64,000 nt of DNA from Wenyingzhuangia aestuarii (lineage in GTDB: Bacteria; Bacteroidota; Bacteroidia; Flavobacteriales; Flavobacteriaceae). Shown one piece after another: positions 27,989-36,217 of this stretch. Made by a program: the position numbers and the translations under genes. The notes beneath the pieces are model-generated. The model was not told the DNA's origin. It ran no database searches and worked only from the letters and a program-made list of their open reading frames with translations. How positions within the stretch are numbered: position 1 is the stretch's first letter; every line of letters begins with the position of its first letter. The DNA is taken from assembly GCF_011927765.1 (NCBI RefSeq), contig NZ_JAATJG010000010.1:1-64000 (forward strand). Reading direction: 5' to 3'.

Positions 27989-28832
27989 ATACAGAAGCTT
28001 TAATCATTCTGTGGTTTCCAAATACATCTTTTTTTAGTTCAATATTTTTAAATCCAATGTTTTGTAACAATTCAACAGTTTCTTTTCCTAAATATTGATT
28101 GATTTCGTAATACAATGCTCCGTTGGGTTTTAAAGATATAAGAGCTAATTCTGCTATTTTCTTATAAAAAATTAAAGGATCATCATCTGCAACAAATAAG
28201 GCCAAATGAGGTTCATAGTCCAATACATTTTTTTCAATTTCTACTTTTTCTAGATTTCTAACATAGGGTGGATTGCTTACAATTACATCGTAAGTTGCTG
28301 TAAGTTTTTCAGTAGCTAAAATATCTTGATGTAAAAATTGAACATCTGCTTTGTTGTAAGTTGCGTTTCTTTTGGCAGTTTCAATAGCTTTGTTAGAAAC
28401 ATCAATAGTACTAACCTTGGCATTTTCTAATTTTTTGGAAAGCGCAATAGGAATACATCCAGATCCGGTTCCGATGTCTAAAATATTGGGGGATATGGTT
28501 TTGGAAAAATCGTTTAAAATCCAAAGAATTAGCTCTTCTGTTTCGGGTCTTGGAATTAATACATGTTGATTTACTTCCAGTTTTAAATCCATAAACTCTG
28601 TAAAACCAATTAAATGCTGAATGGGTTGATGTTGGCTTAATCCGTTTAAAATTTTATTAATCTTTGAAATAGAGTCTCCTGAAACTTCCATATTTGGATT
28701 TAAAGCAAAGTCAATTTTAGATAATTCTAATATATCTTCTAAAATCAATTTAAAAAAAGAATCCAATTCAGTTTTAGGGTAATGACTCTCTAAAGTGGTA
28801 TAAAGTTTTTGTTTAAATGCTAGTAAAGTCAT
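27987..28832 (-). CDS. prmC: Peptide chain release factor N5-glutamine methyltransferase
   Basis: PrmC (HemK) methylates the Gln of the GGQ motif in release factors RF1 and RF2. The 281-residue protein has an N-terminal helical domain (1-80), the SAM motif LDIGTGSGCIPIAL (near residue 115) and the catalytic NPPY in VSNPPYVRN (near residue 185). The stop codon lies inside the inverted repeat of the downstream spacer, so the last two or three residues could have been set by that repeat. It precedes trmD on the same strand and diverges from the LEA-like lipoprotein gene. Confidence 0.94.
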   Translation of the reverse strand: MTLLAFKQKLYTTLESHYPKTELDSFFKLILEDILELSKIDFALNPNMEVSGDSISKINKILNGLSQHQPIQHLIGFTEFMDLKLEVNQHVLIPRPETEELILWILNDFSKTISPNILDIGTGSGCIPIALSKKLENAKVSTIDVSNKAIETAKRNATYNKADVQFLHQDILATEKLTATYDVIVSNPPYVRNLEKVEIEKNVLDYEPHLALFVADDDPLIFYKKIAELALISLKPNGALYYEINQYLGKETVELLQNIGFKNIELKKDVFGNHRMIKASV

Positions 28833-28851
28833 TAATTGGCTTATTTATTGA

Positions 28852-28859
28852 TATTTTTG
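28852..28859 (+). promoter_or_regulatory. Candidate -7 element for the LEA-like/ribD operon
   Basis: TATTTTTG fits TAnnTTTG and lies 22 bases before the ATG at 28882. A TTG is present only 13 bases upstream, closer than usual. Confidence 0.35.
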
Positions 28860-28881
28860 TTGCGAGTACAAATATACACAT

Positions 28882-29349
28882 ATGAAGTTCGTAAAAATAA
28901 GTTTCCTTTTTATAGCTACAATTTTTGTAGTGTCTTGTTCAAATTTAAAAGCTCCGGAGTATAGAGGAGTGGGAGATGTAAAAGTTTCCAAAATAATAAA
29001 TGATTCTATTACCATTAAAGCGGGTTTAAAGTTTAACAACCCCAATAGAGTGGGCGGAAAAATGACTTTAAAAGATTTACATGCGGTGGTCAATAATATT
29101 GATTTAGGGAATCTAAAAAATCAGGAAGTAAAAGTACCTTCTAGAAAAGATTTCTCGGTTCCTTTAGAGATTAAATTATCTTACGGTCAATTGTTCGATT
29201 CTAAAAAAGGATTGTTAGGTTCTATTTTGAGTAGTATTTTAACCAATCAGATAGATGTAAAGTTAGATGGAAAGGCAACTTTTATAAAGTTTTTGGTAAC
29301 CAAAGAATACCCTATTCATTTTTCTGAAAAAGTTAAAATATTAAAATAA
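28882..29349 (+). CDS. LEA type 2 (WHy domain) lipoprotein
   Basis: 155 residues with a signal peptide ending in a lipobox (VVSCSN, Cys at residue 19), followed by one LEA14-like/WHy domain (about 30-150). The domain is a small beta-sandwich found in stress and desiccation proteins; a bacterial role is not established. The protein should be anchored in an envelope membrane. Its stop codon overlaps the ATG of ribD by one base, so it heads a four-gene tandem with ribD, a permease and a YigZ-like gene. Confidence 0.78.
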   Translation: MKFVKISFLFIATIFVVSCSNLKAPEYRGVGDVKVSKIINDSITIKAGLKFNNPNRVGGKMTLKDLHAVVNNIDLGNLKNQEVKVPSRKDFSVPLEIKLSYGQLFDSKKGLLGSILSSILTNQIDVKLDGKATFIKFLVTKEYPIHFSEKVKILK

Positions 29350-30398
29350 TGGATGCGATGCATTTAACATATATGCAACGTGCTGTTGATTTGGCACAAA
29401 AAGGAACTAGATTAGCCTATCCTAATCCGTCTGTAGGGGCTGTAGTTGTATGTGATGGTAACATTATAGGAGAAGGATATACAAATGCTTACGGAGGTGC
29501 GCATGCAGAAGTAAATGCGATTAATGCTGTAAAAGATGAAAGTTTACTAAGTAGATCTACTTTATATGTAACCTTAGAACCTTGTGCACACTATGGAAAA
29601 ACTCCTCCCTGTGCTAATTTAATAGAAGCAAAAAAAATTCCTAAAATCTATATAGGTTGTATGGATACTTTTTCTAAAGTATCGGGTAAGGGAATAGAAA
29701 TTTTGTTAAAAGCAGGACGAGAAGTACACGTAGGAGTTTTAGAAGAAAAATGTTTGGAGTTACACAAACGATTCTTAACGTTTCATAACAAGAAAAGACC
29801 TTATGTAGTTTTAAAATGGGCAGAGACCCAAGATGGTTTTATAGATAAAGATAGAACTGTTGATGTTTTAGAAGAGGCAAAACCCACATGGATTTCTAAC
29901 GAATTGTCTAGGCAAAAAGTACATCAAATAAGAGCCGTAGAACACGCAATTATGGTGGGGACTAAAACGGCATTAAAAGACAATCCAACCTTAACGACTC
30001 GTACTTTTTCAGGAGTGTCTCCTGTAAGAATATTGGTAGATAGAACCTTAAAAGTTCCTGACAATTATAACTTATACGATGGAAAAGTTAAAACCATTGT
30101 TTTTACAGAAAGAGAAGTTGCAAGTAACAATGTTTTAGGAAAAAAAATAGATTTTTCAGTAAATATTCTTCCTCAAATTCTAGAGGGATTGTATCAAGAA
30201 AACATACAATCAGTATTGGTAGAAGGAGGAAAGCAATTGTTAACATCTTTTATAGAAAACAATCTGTGGGATGAGGCTACTGTTTTTGTAGGAACATCTG
30301 TGTTTGGTAATGGAGTAAAAGCTCCTGACTTAAAAATACAACCACAAAAACAATCTGTTGTTAAGGGAGATTTGTGGCAACATTATAGCAATATTTAA
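29349..30398 (+). CDS. ribD: Bifunctional riboflavin deaminase/reductase
   Basis: Carries out the deamination and reduction steps that convert the GTP cyclohydrolase II product to 5-amino-6-ribitylamino-uracil phosphate. The N-terminal deaminase domain (1-150) has the zinc motifs HAEVNAI and PCAHYGKTPPC, and the C-terminal reductase domain (about 155-345) has KWAETQDGF, GTKTALKDNP and VEGGKQLL. It overlaps the gene before and after by one base each. No FMN riboswitch-like structure is evident upstream, and no other rib gene is nearby. Confidence 0.95.
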   Translation: MDAMHLTYMQRAVDLAQKGTRLAYPNPSVGAVVVCDGNIIGEGYTNAYGGAHAEVNAINAVKDESLLSRSTLYVTLEPCAHYGKTPPCANLIEAKKIPKIYIGCMDTFSKVSGKGIEILLKAGREVHVGVLEEKCLELHKRFLTFHNKKRPYVVLKWAETQDGFIDKDRTVDVLEEAKPTWISNELSRQKVHQIRAVEHAIMVGTKTALKDNPTLTTRTFSGVSPVRILVDRTLKVPDNYNLYDGKVKTIVFTEREVASNNVLGKKIDFSVNILPQILEGLYQENIQSVLVEGGKQLLTSFIENNLWDEATVFVGTSVFGNGVKAPDLKIQPQKQSVVKGDLWQHYSNI

Positions 30399-31264
30399 TG
30401 GTTTATCTTTTACTAAGTATTTTTTTTACAACTGCTGTTTTTTTAACAATTAAAGAATTTAATCGTTTTAAAATAGACAATCTGATAGGGATTGTAGTAA
30501 GTTATTTTACAGCCTTATTGATTGGTAACTTTTATAGTGGCACTCAGATTTCTTATAGTTATTTACTAGACAAAACTTGGGTTTGGGGTGCTATTTGTAT
30601 TTCTATATTCTTTATTATCGTATTTAATTTAATGGCGGTTACGGCACAAAAAGGAGGTTTGTCTGTAATGTCTGTGGCAAATAAAATGAGTGTAGTCATT
30701 CCCATTAGTATGGGAGTTGTTTTGTATAACGAAGCGTTAGGTGTTACAAAAGCACTAGGAATTGTAATGGCTTTGTTAGGAGTCTGGTTTACCTCCAAGA
30801 AAACGGGAGTAGATCAATTTGATAAACGATATTGGTATTTGCCTTTTTTTATTTTTATAGGAAGTGGTATTGCAGATTCTATACTAAATCATATGCAAAC
30901 TTTATATGTGCCTCAAAAAGAATTAGCAGTGTTTTCAACATCGTTGTTTTTGTTTTGCGGATTAATAGGAGTTGTGGTTTGCTTAATAAAGTACTTGTTA
31001 GGAAGTTTACAATTTTCTTTAAAAAGTGTAATAGGTGGTTTGGTGTTGGGTGTTCCTAATTATTTTTCTATTTATTTCTTTTTAAAAGCCTTATCACAAG
31101 GTACCTATGCAACTTCTTTAGTGTTTTCTTTAAATAATTTATTAGTGGTTTTGCTATCCGTTTTTTTAGGAGTTGTTTTGTATAAAGAAAAACTAAGTCA
31201 ACAAAACTATTTAGGAATAGGAATGTCTGTTGTGGCCATTGTGCTTTTATATTTTGCCTTATGA
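30398..31264 (+). CDS. EamA/DMT-superfamily permease
   Basis: 288 residues with about ten hydrophobic helices and an internal two-fold pattern, as in drug/metabolite transporters. The first helix begins at the ATG (VYLLLSIFFTTAVFL). Short motifs near the ends of each half (VMALLGVWFTSKK, IGMSVVAIVLLYF) fit the EamA fold. The substrate cannot be predicted; coupling to ribD by a one-base overlap could point to a flavin-related solute but this is conjecture. It overlaps the next gene by four bases (ATGA). Confidence 0.8.
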   Translation: MVYLLLSIFFTTAVFLTIKEFNRFKIDNLIGIVVSYFTALLIGNFYSGTQISYSYLLDKTWVWGAICISIFFIIVFNLMAVTAQKGGLSVMSVANKMSVVIPISMGVVLYNEALGVTKALGIVMALLGVWFTSKKTGVDQFDKRYWYLPFFIFIGSGIADSILNHMQTLYVPQKELAVFSTSLFLFCGLIGVVVCLIKYLLGSLQFSLKSVIGGLVLGVPNYFSIYFFLKALSQGTYATSLVFSLNNLLVVLLSVFLGVVLYKEKLSQQNYLGIGMSVVAIVLLYFAL

Positions 31265-31881
31265 GTAAAGAGTTAACTACATACAAAACTATTGATAATC
31301 CTGTAGAGCAAGTGTTGTACAAGGATAAAGGGAGTAAGTTTATAGGTTATTTATTTCCTGTAACTTCAGAAGAAGAAGTAAAACAATATTTAGAAGAAAT
31401 TAAAAAAAAATATCACGATGCTAGACACTGGTGTTATGCTTATCGTTTGGGGTTTGATGGGTTAACCTATAGGGTAAATGATGATGGAGAACCTAGTAAT
31501 ACAGCAGGGCAGCCTATTTACGGACAATTATTAGCCAATGATGTAACAAACGTGTTTCTAATTGTAGTTCGTTATTTTGGAGGTGTTAAACTTGGAGTAG
31601 GAGGTTTAATTAAGGCTTATAGAACTTGTGCAGAAGAAACATTAGCAGAAGCTGTAATAGAGGAGAAAACCATAAAAAGCACATTCCAGATTCATAGTAC
31701 TTACGAACATGTTGATAAAGTAATGCGAATTATAAAAACGTATGATTTAGAAATTGAACAACAAGAAATGTATTTAGATTGTAATTTTACACTACTTAGT
31801 CCGGTTGCAATATTTAACAACGTAATTCTTGCTTTTGAAGAATTACGTTGCGTAAAAATTCGTATTCCAAAAGAGAAATAA
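31261..31881 (+). CDS. YigZ/IMPACT family protein
   Basis: 206 residues. The N-terminal Impact domain (about 15-125) carries the signature RHWCYAYRLG, VNDDGEPSNTAGQPI and VVRYFGGVKLG, and the C-terminal part is the EF-G-like DUF1949 domain. Eukaryotic IMPACT regulates the kinase GCN2; the bacterial role is unknown. Starts inside the permease stop (ATGA) and ends two bases before the convergent thioesterase stop. Confidence 0.9.
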   Translation: MSKELTTYKTIDNPVEQVLYKDKGSKFIGYLFPVTSEEEVKQYLEEIKKKYHDARHWCYAYRLGFDGLTYRVNDDGEPSNTAGQPIYGQLLANDVTNVFLIVVRYFGGVKLGVGGLIKAYRTCAEETLAEAVIEEKTIKSTFQIHSTYEHVDKVMRIIKTYDLEIEQQEMYLDCNFTLLSPVAIFNNVILAFEELRCVKIRIPKEK

Positions 31882-31882
31882 T

Positions 31883-32284
31883 TTAGGGATTCAAAATTGC
31901 TTTTAAAATATTTTCAGGACATCTAATAGGTCTGTTTTTTTTCATGTCTACAAACACCAATGTTGATTCTCCGGTTGTTAACAATTCATCGTCTTGATTG
32001 TACACTTCATAGGTGAAAATTATCTTAACATCGGGAACCTGTTTAATCGCAGTTTTTATAGTTAATAAATCGTCATATTTAGCAGGTTTTTTAAAATTTG
32101 TATTTAAGTTTACAACAGGCAACATTACACCTTGGTCTTCCATATCTTTGTAAGATATGTTTGCGTGTCTAAGCCACTCAATTCTAGCGGTTTCAAAGTA
32201 TTTGGCATAGTTACTGTGATGCACATATTGCATCTTATCTGTTTCGTAATATTTAACTCTAAAACTATAGTTTTTACTTATCAT
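31883..32284 (-). CDS. Acyl-CoA thioesterase (4HBT/YbgC type)
   Basis: 133 residues forming one hotdog fold. The motif YETDKMQYVHHSNYAKYFE contains the catalytic Asp and the adjoining His-Ser-Asn of the 4-hydroxybenzoyl-CoA thioesterase/YbgC family. It likely hydrolyses short acyl-CoA or acyl-ACP, and YbgC relatives act near the Tol-Pal envelope system, which is not seen here. The gene is convergent with the YigZ gene and divergent from dnaA. Confidence 0.88.
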   Translation of the reverse strand: MISKNYSFRVKYYETDKMQYVHHSNYAKYFETARIEWLRHANISYKDMEDQGVMLPVVNLNTNFKKPAKYDDLLTIKTAIKQVPDVKIIFTYEVYNQDDELLTTGESTLVFVDMKKNRPIRCPENILKAILNP

Positions 32285-32364
32285 AGGTTTATCTTAATTT
32301 TATTCTTAGTGTATGTAAAAAAAACATGAAATACAATAGGCAATAGGTTTTTTTATAATGTATT

Positions 32365-32373
32365 TTATTCACA
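32365..32373 (+). promoter_or_regulatory. DnaA-box-like 9-mer upstream of dnaA
   Basis: TTATTCACA matches TTATNCACA. It overlaps a weak -7 like sequence (CACTTTTG, 32372-32379), so it could serve autoregulation of dnaA. It is the only such box I see in the 193-base spacer. Confidence 0.4.
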
Positions 32374-32477
32374 CTTTTGTAGTCCCCAAGAGGTACCTTC
32401 TTTTATTAATTTAGGTTAACTAAACTAGGTGCGAAAATAAACGAATAAAACGAAATTAATAAGTGCTAACTAATACT

Positions 32478-33908
32478 ATGATAAAAACAGCCGAAGATGT
32501 GTGGGCTTCCTGCTTAAGATTTATTAAGGACAATATTACCCCTGTTGGATACAAAACATGGTTTGAACCCATTGTACCTGTTAAATTAGAAGGCGGAGCT
32601 TTGACTATTCAGGTTCCAAGTAAATTCTTTTTCGAATTTTTGGAAGAGAACTATGTTAAAATCATGAGAAGTGCTTTAGTAAGAGAGTTGGGGAAAGATG
32701 CTAGGTTATTGTATGATGTAAGATTAGAAAACTCTTACAGTAGTAAAGTACCACAAACGGTAAAAATACCTAGTTCTAACAGAGCTCCTATGAAGGCTCA
32801 GAATGTAACATATCCTGCTAAAAATATTAGTAGAGAAGTAAAGAATCCATTTATTATACCAGGTTTACAAAAGGTAAAGGTGGAGTCTAACCTAAATCCA
32901 AATTATTGTTTTGAAAACTTTATGGAAGGAGAGTCTAATAGGTTGGGTAGATCGGCAGGTATGGCTGTTGCTAACAAACCAGGAGGAACTTCTTTTAATC
33001 CGTTAATGATTTACGGAGGAGTAGGGTTAGGTAAAACACATTTAGCACATGCTATTGGAGTTCAGGTAAAAGATAAATATCCAGATAAAACAGTATTGTA
33101 CGTATCTACAGAAAAGTTTATTCAACAATATGGAGATGCGGTTTTAAAAAACAATAACAGAAATGATTTTTTACATTTTTATCAAATGATAGATGTGTTA
33201 ATTGTAGATGATATTCAGTTTTTATCAGGAAAAACAAAAACTCAAGATGCATTTTTCCAAATATTTAACGAATTGCATCAAAATGGAAAGCAAGTCATTT
33301 TAACATCAGACAAAGCTCCTGTAGATATGCAGGATATAGAACAACGTTTGTTATCTCGTTTTAAATGGGGATTGTCTGCAGAATTACAAGCACCAGATTA
33401 CGAAACTAGAATTCATATTTTAAAAAACCGCTTGTATAGAGACGGTGTTGAAGTACCGGAGGAAGTTATTGAGTTTATTGCTAAGCACATAAAAACAAAT
33501 GTTAGAGAGTTAGAGGGAGTTGTTACTTCTTTAATAGCACAATCTGCATTTAATAAAAAAGAATTTAGCTTAACATTGGCTAAAGGAATTGTAGATAAAT
33601 TTGTTAAGAATACTAAAAAAGAGGTTTCTGTAGATTACATTCAGAAAGTGGTTTCTAAATATTTTGAAATAGATTTAGCAACTTTACAATCTAAAACAAG
33701 AAAACGTCACATTGTACAAGCTAGACAATTGGCTATGTATTTCTCTAAGAAATTAACAAAATCTTCTTTAGCAAGTATTGGTGCACAAATAGGAAAAAGA
33801 GATCATGCTACGGTATTACATGCTTGTAAAACGGTAGATAATTTAGCGGCTACAGACAAGAATTTTAAAACGTATGTAGAAGAGATTTCTAAAAAATTAT
33901 CTTTCTAA
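32478..33908 (+). CDS. dnaA: Chromosomal replication initiator protein DnaA
   Basis: Binds DnaA boxes at oriC and opens the origin. At about 476 residues it has an N-terminal interaction domain (1-90), a short linker (90-140), the AAA+ domain with Walker A GGVGLGKTHLAHAIG and Walker B LIVDDIQFL, and the C-terminal DNA-binding domain with IGKRDHATVLHACKTV. An upstream GTG (32463) adds five residues; the ATG at 32478 gives the usual start MIKTAEDVW. It leads a tandem with the tyrosine phosphatase (2-base gap) and the tetrapyrrole-methylase-like gene (2-base gap). Confidence 0.97.
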   Translation: MIKTAEDVWASCLRFIKDNITPVGYKTWFEPIVPVKLEGGALTIQVPSKFFFEFLEENYVKIMRSALVRELGKDARLLYDVRLENSYSSKVPQTVKIPSSNRAPMKAQNVTYPAKNISREVKNPFIIPGLQKVKVESNLNPNYCFENFMEGESNRLGRSAGMAVANKPGGTSFNPLMIYGGVGLGKTHLAHAIGVQVKDKYPDKTVLYVSTEKFIQQYGDAVLKNNNRNDFLHFYQMIDVLIVDDIQFLSGKTKTQDAFFQIFNELHQNGKQVILTSDKAPVDMQDIEQRLLSRFKWGLSAELQAPDYETRIHILKNRLYRDGVEVPEEVIEFIAKHIKTNVRELEGVVTSLIAQSAFNKKEFSLTLAKGIVDKFVKNTKKEVSVDYIQKVVSKYFEIDLATLQSKTRKRHIVQARQLAMYFSKKLTKSSLASIGAQIGKRDHATVLHACKTVDNLAATDKNFKTYVEEISKKLSF

Positions 33909-33910
33909 AC

Positions 33911-34372
33911 ATGAAGCCCACTAAGGTTTTAATGGTTTGTTTGGGGAATATTTGTAGATCTCCATTAGCAGAAGGGATTTTAAAATCCAAAGTAGATTCA
34001 AATACTATTATAGTTGATTCTGCGGGTACTGGTGCTTACCATGTAGGTAATTTACCCGATTTAAGATCTATTCAAGTTGCTGAAAAACATGGGTTAGATA
34101 TTACAGATCAACGAGCAAGAAAAATTCAAACATCAGATTTAGATACTTTTGATTATATCTATGCAATGGATGCTTCTAATTATAGAAACATACTAAGCTT
34201 AGCAAAAATAGAGGCTCAAAAAGCTAAAGTTTTTATGATTATGAATGAACTACAGCCTGGTGAAGATATTTCTGTACCAGATCCTTATTACGGAGGAGGT
34301 GATGGTTTTGAAAACGTGTATCAAATGTTAGATAAGGCATGTGATGTTGTTGTTAAAAAAATAAGTGAGTAA
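33911..34372 (+). CDS. Low molecular weight protein-tyrosine phosphatase
   Basis: 153 residues. The active-site loop VCLGNICRSPLAEG gives Cys10 and Arg16 (CX5R), and the general acid Asp lies in VPDPYYGG. These phosphatases act on phosphotyrosine proteins and in other bacteria often oppose capsule tyrosine kinases such as the Wzc-like gene at 61.1 kb; here it is unlinked and sits behind dnaA, where it is probably co-transcribed. Both neighbours are two bases away. Confidence 0.93.
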   Translation: MKPTKVLMVCLGNICRSPLAEGILKSKVDSNTIIVDSAGTGAYHVGNLPDLRSIQVAEKHGLDITDQRARKIQTSDLDTFDYIYAMDASNYRNILSLAKIEAQKAKVFMIMNELQPGEDISVPDPYYGGGDGFENVYQMLDKACDVVVKKISE

Positions 34373-34374
34373 AC

Positions 34375-35085
34375 ATGAGAGGAAATTTATATTTAATACC
34401 CACTACTTTAGGAGATAATGAACCCTTAGAGGTAATGCCAATATCGGTAAAGTCTGTGGTAGAAAGTTTGAATCATTTTATTGTTGAAAACGAAAAATCT
34501 GCTAGAAGGTTTATTAAAAAAATAACTCCTTCAAAATCCCAACCTAGTTTAGAATTAAAATTGATTGATAAGTATGTAGATGCTGTAGAAGTAAATTCAT
34601 ATTTAGATGTTTGCATGGAAGGGCAATCTATTGGTTTACTTTCCGAAGCGGGAGTTCCTGCAGTAGCAGATCCAGGTTCTGATGTAGTAGCTTTAGCTCA
34701 TAAAAAAGGAATTAGAGTAATACCATTGGTAGGACCTTCTTCTATTTTAATGGCTATGATGGCTAGTGGAATGAACGGGCAAAGTTTTGCTTTTAATGGG
34801 TATTTACCTATTGATAAAGCAGATAGAAAAAGAGAAATTAAACGTTTGGAGCGTTTGTCTAAAGAACATAAGCAATCTCAAATTTTTATTGAGACACCTT
34901 ATCGTAATCACAAAATGCTAGATGACTTAAAGGCTACTTTATCATCAAGTACTAATTTGTGTATTGCAGCAGATATTACCATGCCTAATGAGTATATTAA
35001 AACCTATACCGTGGCAGAGTGGAAAAATCAAAAGCCGGAACTACATAAAATTCCAGCTATTTTTATAATACATGCTCAAAGCTAA
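34375..35085 (+). CDS. SAM-dependent methyltransferase, RsmI-like (tetrapyrrole methylase fold)
   Basis: 236 residues of the TP-methylase family. GLLSEAGVPAVADPGSDVVALAH, VIPLVGPSSILMAMMASGM and IFIETPYRN match RsmI, which methylates C1402 of 16S rRNA. The N-terminal 90 residues differ from classical RsmI, and this short form is commonly found next to dnaA in flavobacteria as a second copy. An rRNA target is likely but not certain. It ends the dnaA operon and is followed by a hairpin. Confidence 0.85.
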   Translation: MRGNLYLIPTTLGDNEPLEVMPISVKSVVESLNHFIVENEKSARRFIKKITPSKSQPSLELKLIDKYVDAVEVNSYLDVCMEGQSIGLLSEAGVPAVADPGSDVVALAHKKGIRVIPLVGPSSILMAMMASGMNGQSFAFNGYLPIDKADRKREIKRLERLSKEHKQSQIFIETPYRNHKMLDDLKATLSSSTNLCIAADITMPNEYIKTYTVAEWKNQKPELHKIPAIFIIHAQS

Positions 35086-35102
35086 TTTTTTAATCAAATA
35101 TT

Positions 35103-35135
35103 AAAAAGCTAAATCTGAATAAGATTTGGCTTTTT
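35103..35135. terminator. Convergent terminator (dnaA operon / Yellow-like gene)
   Basis: AAAAAGCTAAATCT and AGATTTGGCTTTTT pair with one G-T wobble around GAATA, giving T-runs on both strands. Confidence 0.75.
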
Positions 35136-35157
35136 GGATGTTAAGAAACAGATTTTC

Positions 35158-36189
35158 TTAATCTATTCTTATTTTGTTAATGGTAAAATCTAGATTTTTA
35201 ATACCATCTTTTACTTCGTTAATTCTAGAATTGGTATAATACAGTTCGTTATTATAAATACTAAAAGTATCAGCCCATCTAACTTTTTCTCCTTCGACAA
35301 AAACTTCTATTTGATTTGTTGAAGTTTTTAATCTCATTATTTTGTTATTTTCTAAGTCTGCCAAATACAAATTTCCAGATTTGTCTAAAATCATGCCATC
35401 TGGTGCGGGAGTTTTTTTAATAAATTGCACACTGTTCTGAATTTCTTGTTCTGTACCGTTGATTAAGATATCTGTAGGGATTGCATAGAGACTATATCCC
35501 GTTAAAGAATGATAGTACAGTAAATCTTTGTTGCTATCTAAAGCAATACCATCAGAATGGACTGTATTTGTCCATGTACCGTTGTTAAATGTTAAGGATT
35601 TTTTTTCTGCAAGTGTAGAATTATGATTATCTAAAACTCTTTTAAAGTCTCCTGATTCCAAGTCTAAAATTAAAAGCCCAGCGTGACCAGAATCTGTAAA
35701 ATAAGCCTTGTTGTTTTTAGAATCTATACGTAAATCATTGATGTAGGAATCTTTGTGAAAGCTGTTTTCTGAAAGTATATATGTTCTAGTTAATTGATGC
35801 GTATTTAAATTAAACACAAATACTCTAGGATTGCTTTCTACTCCTTTAAATAATGGGTTTCTAGTGTCTAAAACATATAGTTTGTTGTTGTGTGCTACTA
35901 CGGATTGTACGGCAACAAAAATAGAATCGTTTGTTGGGGTGTTTAGGTTCCAAGAATTCCATTTTTGGTTAGGATAAGGAGTGGCCATTCCTTTGTTATC
36001 AATTTGTACTACGGAATTTTTAACACCTTGTCTCCATCTAGGAAAATTTGCAAATACTTGTCCTTTATTACTAACTGTTACACCGGTAACTTGTTGTCCT
36101 TTAAAAGAAGCAACCTGGATAATCGTTTTAGGTTTAGAACTGCAGCTAATTAAGAATAATGTACAAATAGATAATAAAAAGTGATTCAT
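35158..36189 (-). CDS. Yellow/major royal jelly-like beta-propeller lipoprotein
   Basis: 343 residues with a lipoprotein signal (LFLISCSS, Cys at 16). The body resembles the major royal jelly protein/Yellow family beta-propeller: VFANFPRWRQGV, LYVLDTRNP, INDLRIDSKNNKAYFTDSG, HSDGIALDSNKDLLYYHSLTGYSLYAIPTD and GEKVRWADTFSI are characteristic. Insect Yellow proteins act in pigment metabolism; bacterial members have no firm role, and a binding or sugar-lactone function is possible. It follows mltG by 28 bases on the same strand and may be the last gene of the dapF operon. Confidence 0.85.
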   Translation of the reverse strand: MNHFLLSICTLFLISCSSKPKTIIQVASFKGQQVTGVTVSNKGQVFANFPRWRQGVKNSVVQIDNKGMATPYPNQKWNSWNLNTPTNDSIFVAVQSVVAHNNKLYVLDTRNPLFKGVESNPRVFVFNLNTHQLTRTYILSENSFHKDSYINDLRIDSKNNKAYFTDSGHAGLLILDLESGDFKRVLDNHNSTLAEKKSLTFNNGTWTNTVHSDGIALDSNKDLLYYHSLTGYSLYAIPTDILINGTEQEIQNSVQFIKKTPAPDGMILDKSGNLYLADLENNKIMRLKTSTNQIEVFVEGEKVRWADTFSIYNNELYYTNSRINEVKDGIKNLDFTINKIRID

Positions 36190-36217
36190 GTAAAGGTTGT
36201 TTTTTTATAAAATGAAT

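Noticed and set aside
28882-31881. FMN riboswitch-controlled riboflavin operon
   Set aside because: The leader before the LEA-like gene is only about 50 bases and shows no riboswitch-like structure; ribD is the only riboflavin gene.
32285-32477. Replication origin next to dnaA
   Set aside because: Only one DnaA-box-like sequence and no clear unwinding element cluster; in Bacteroidota dnaA need not mark the origin.
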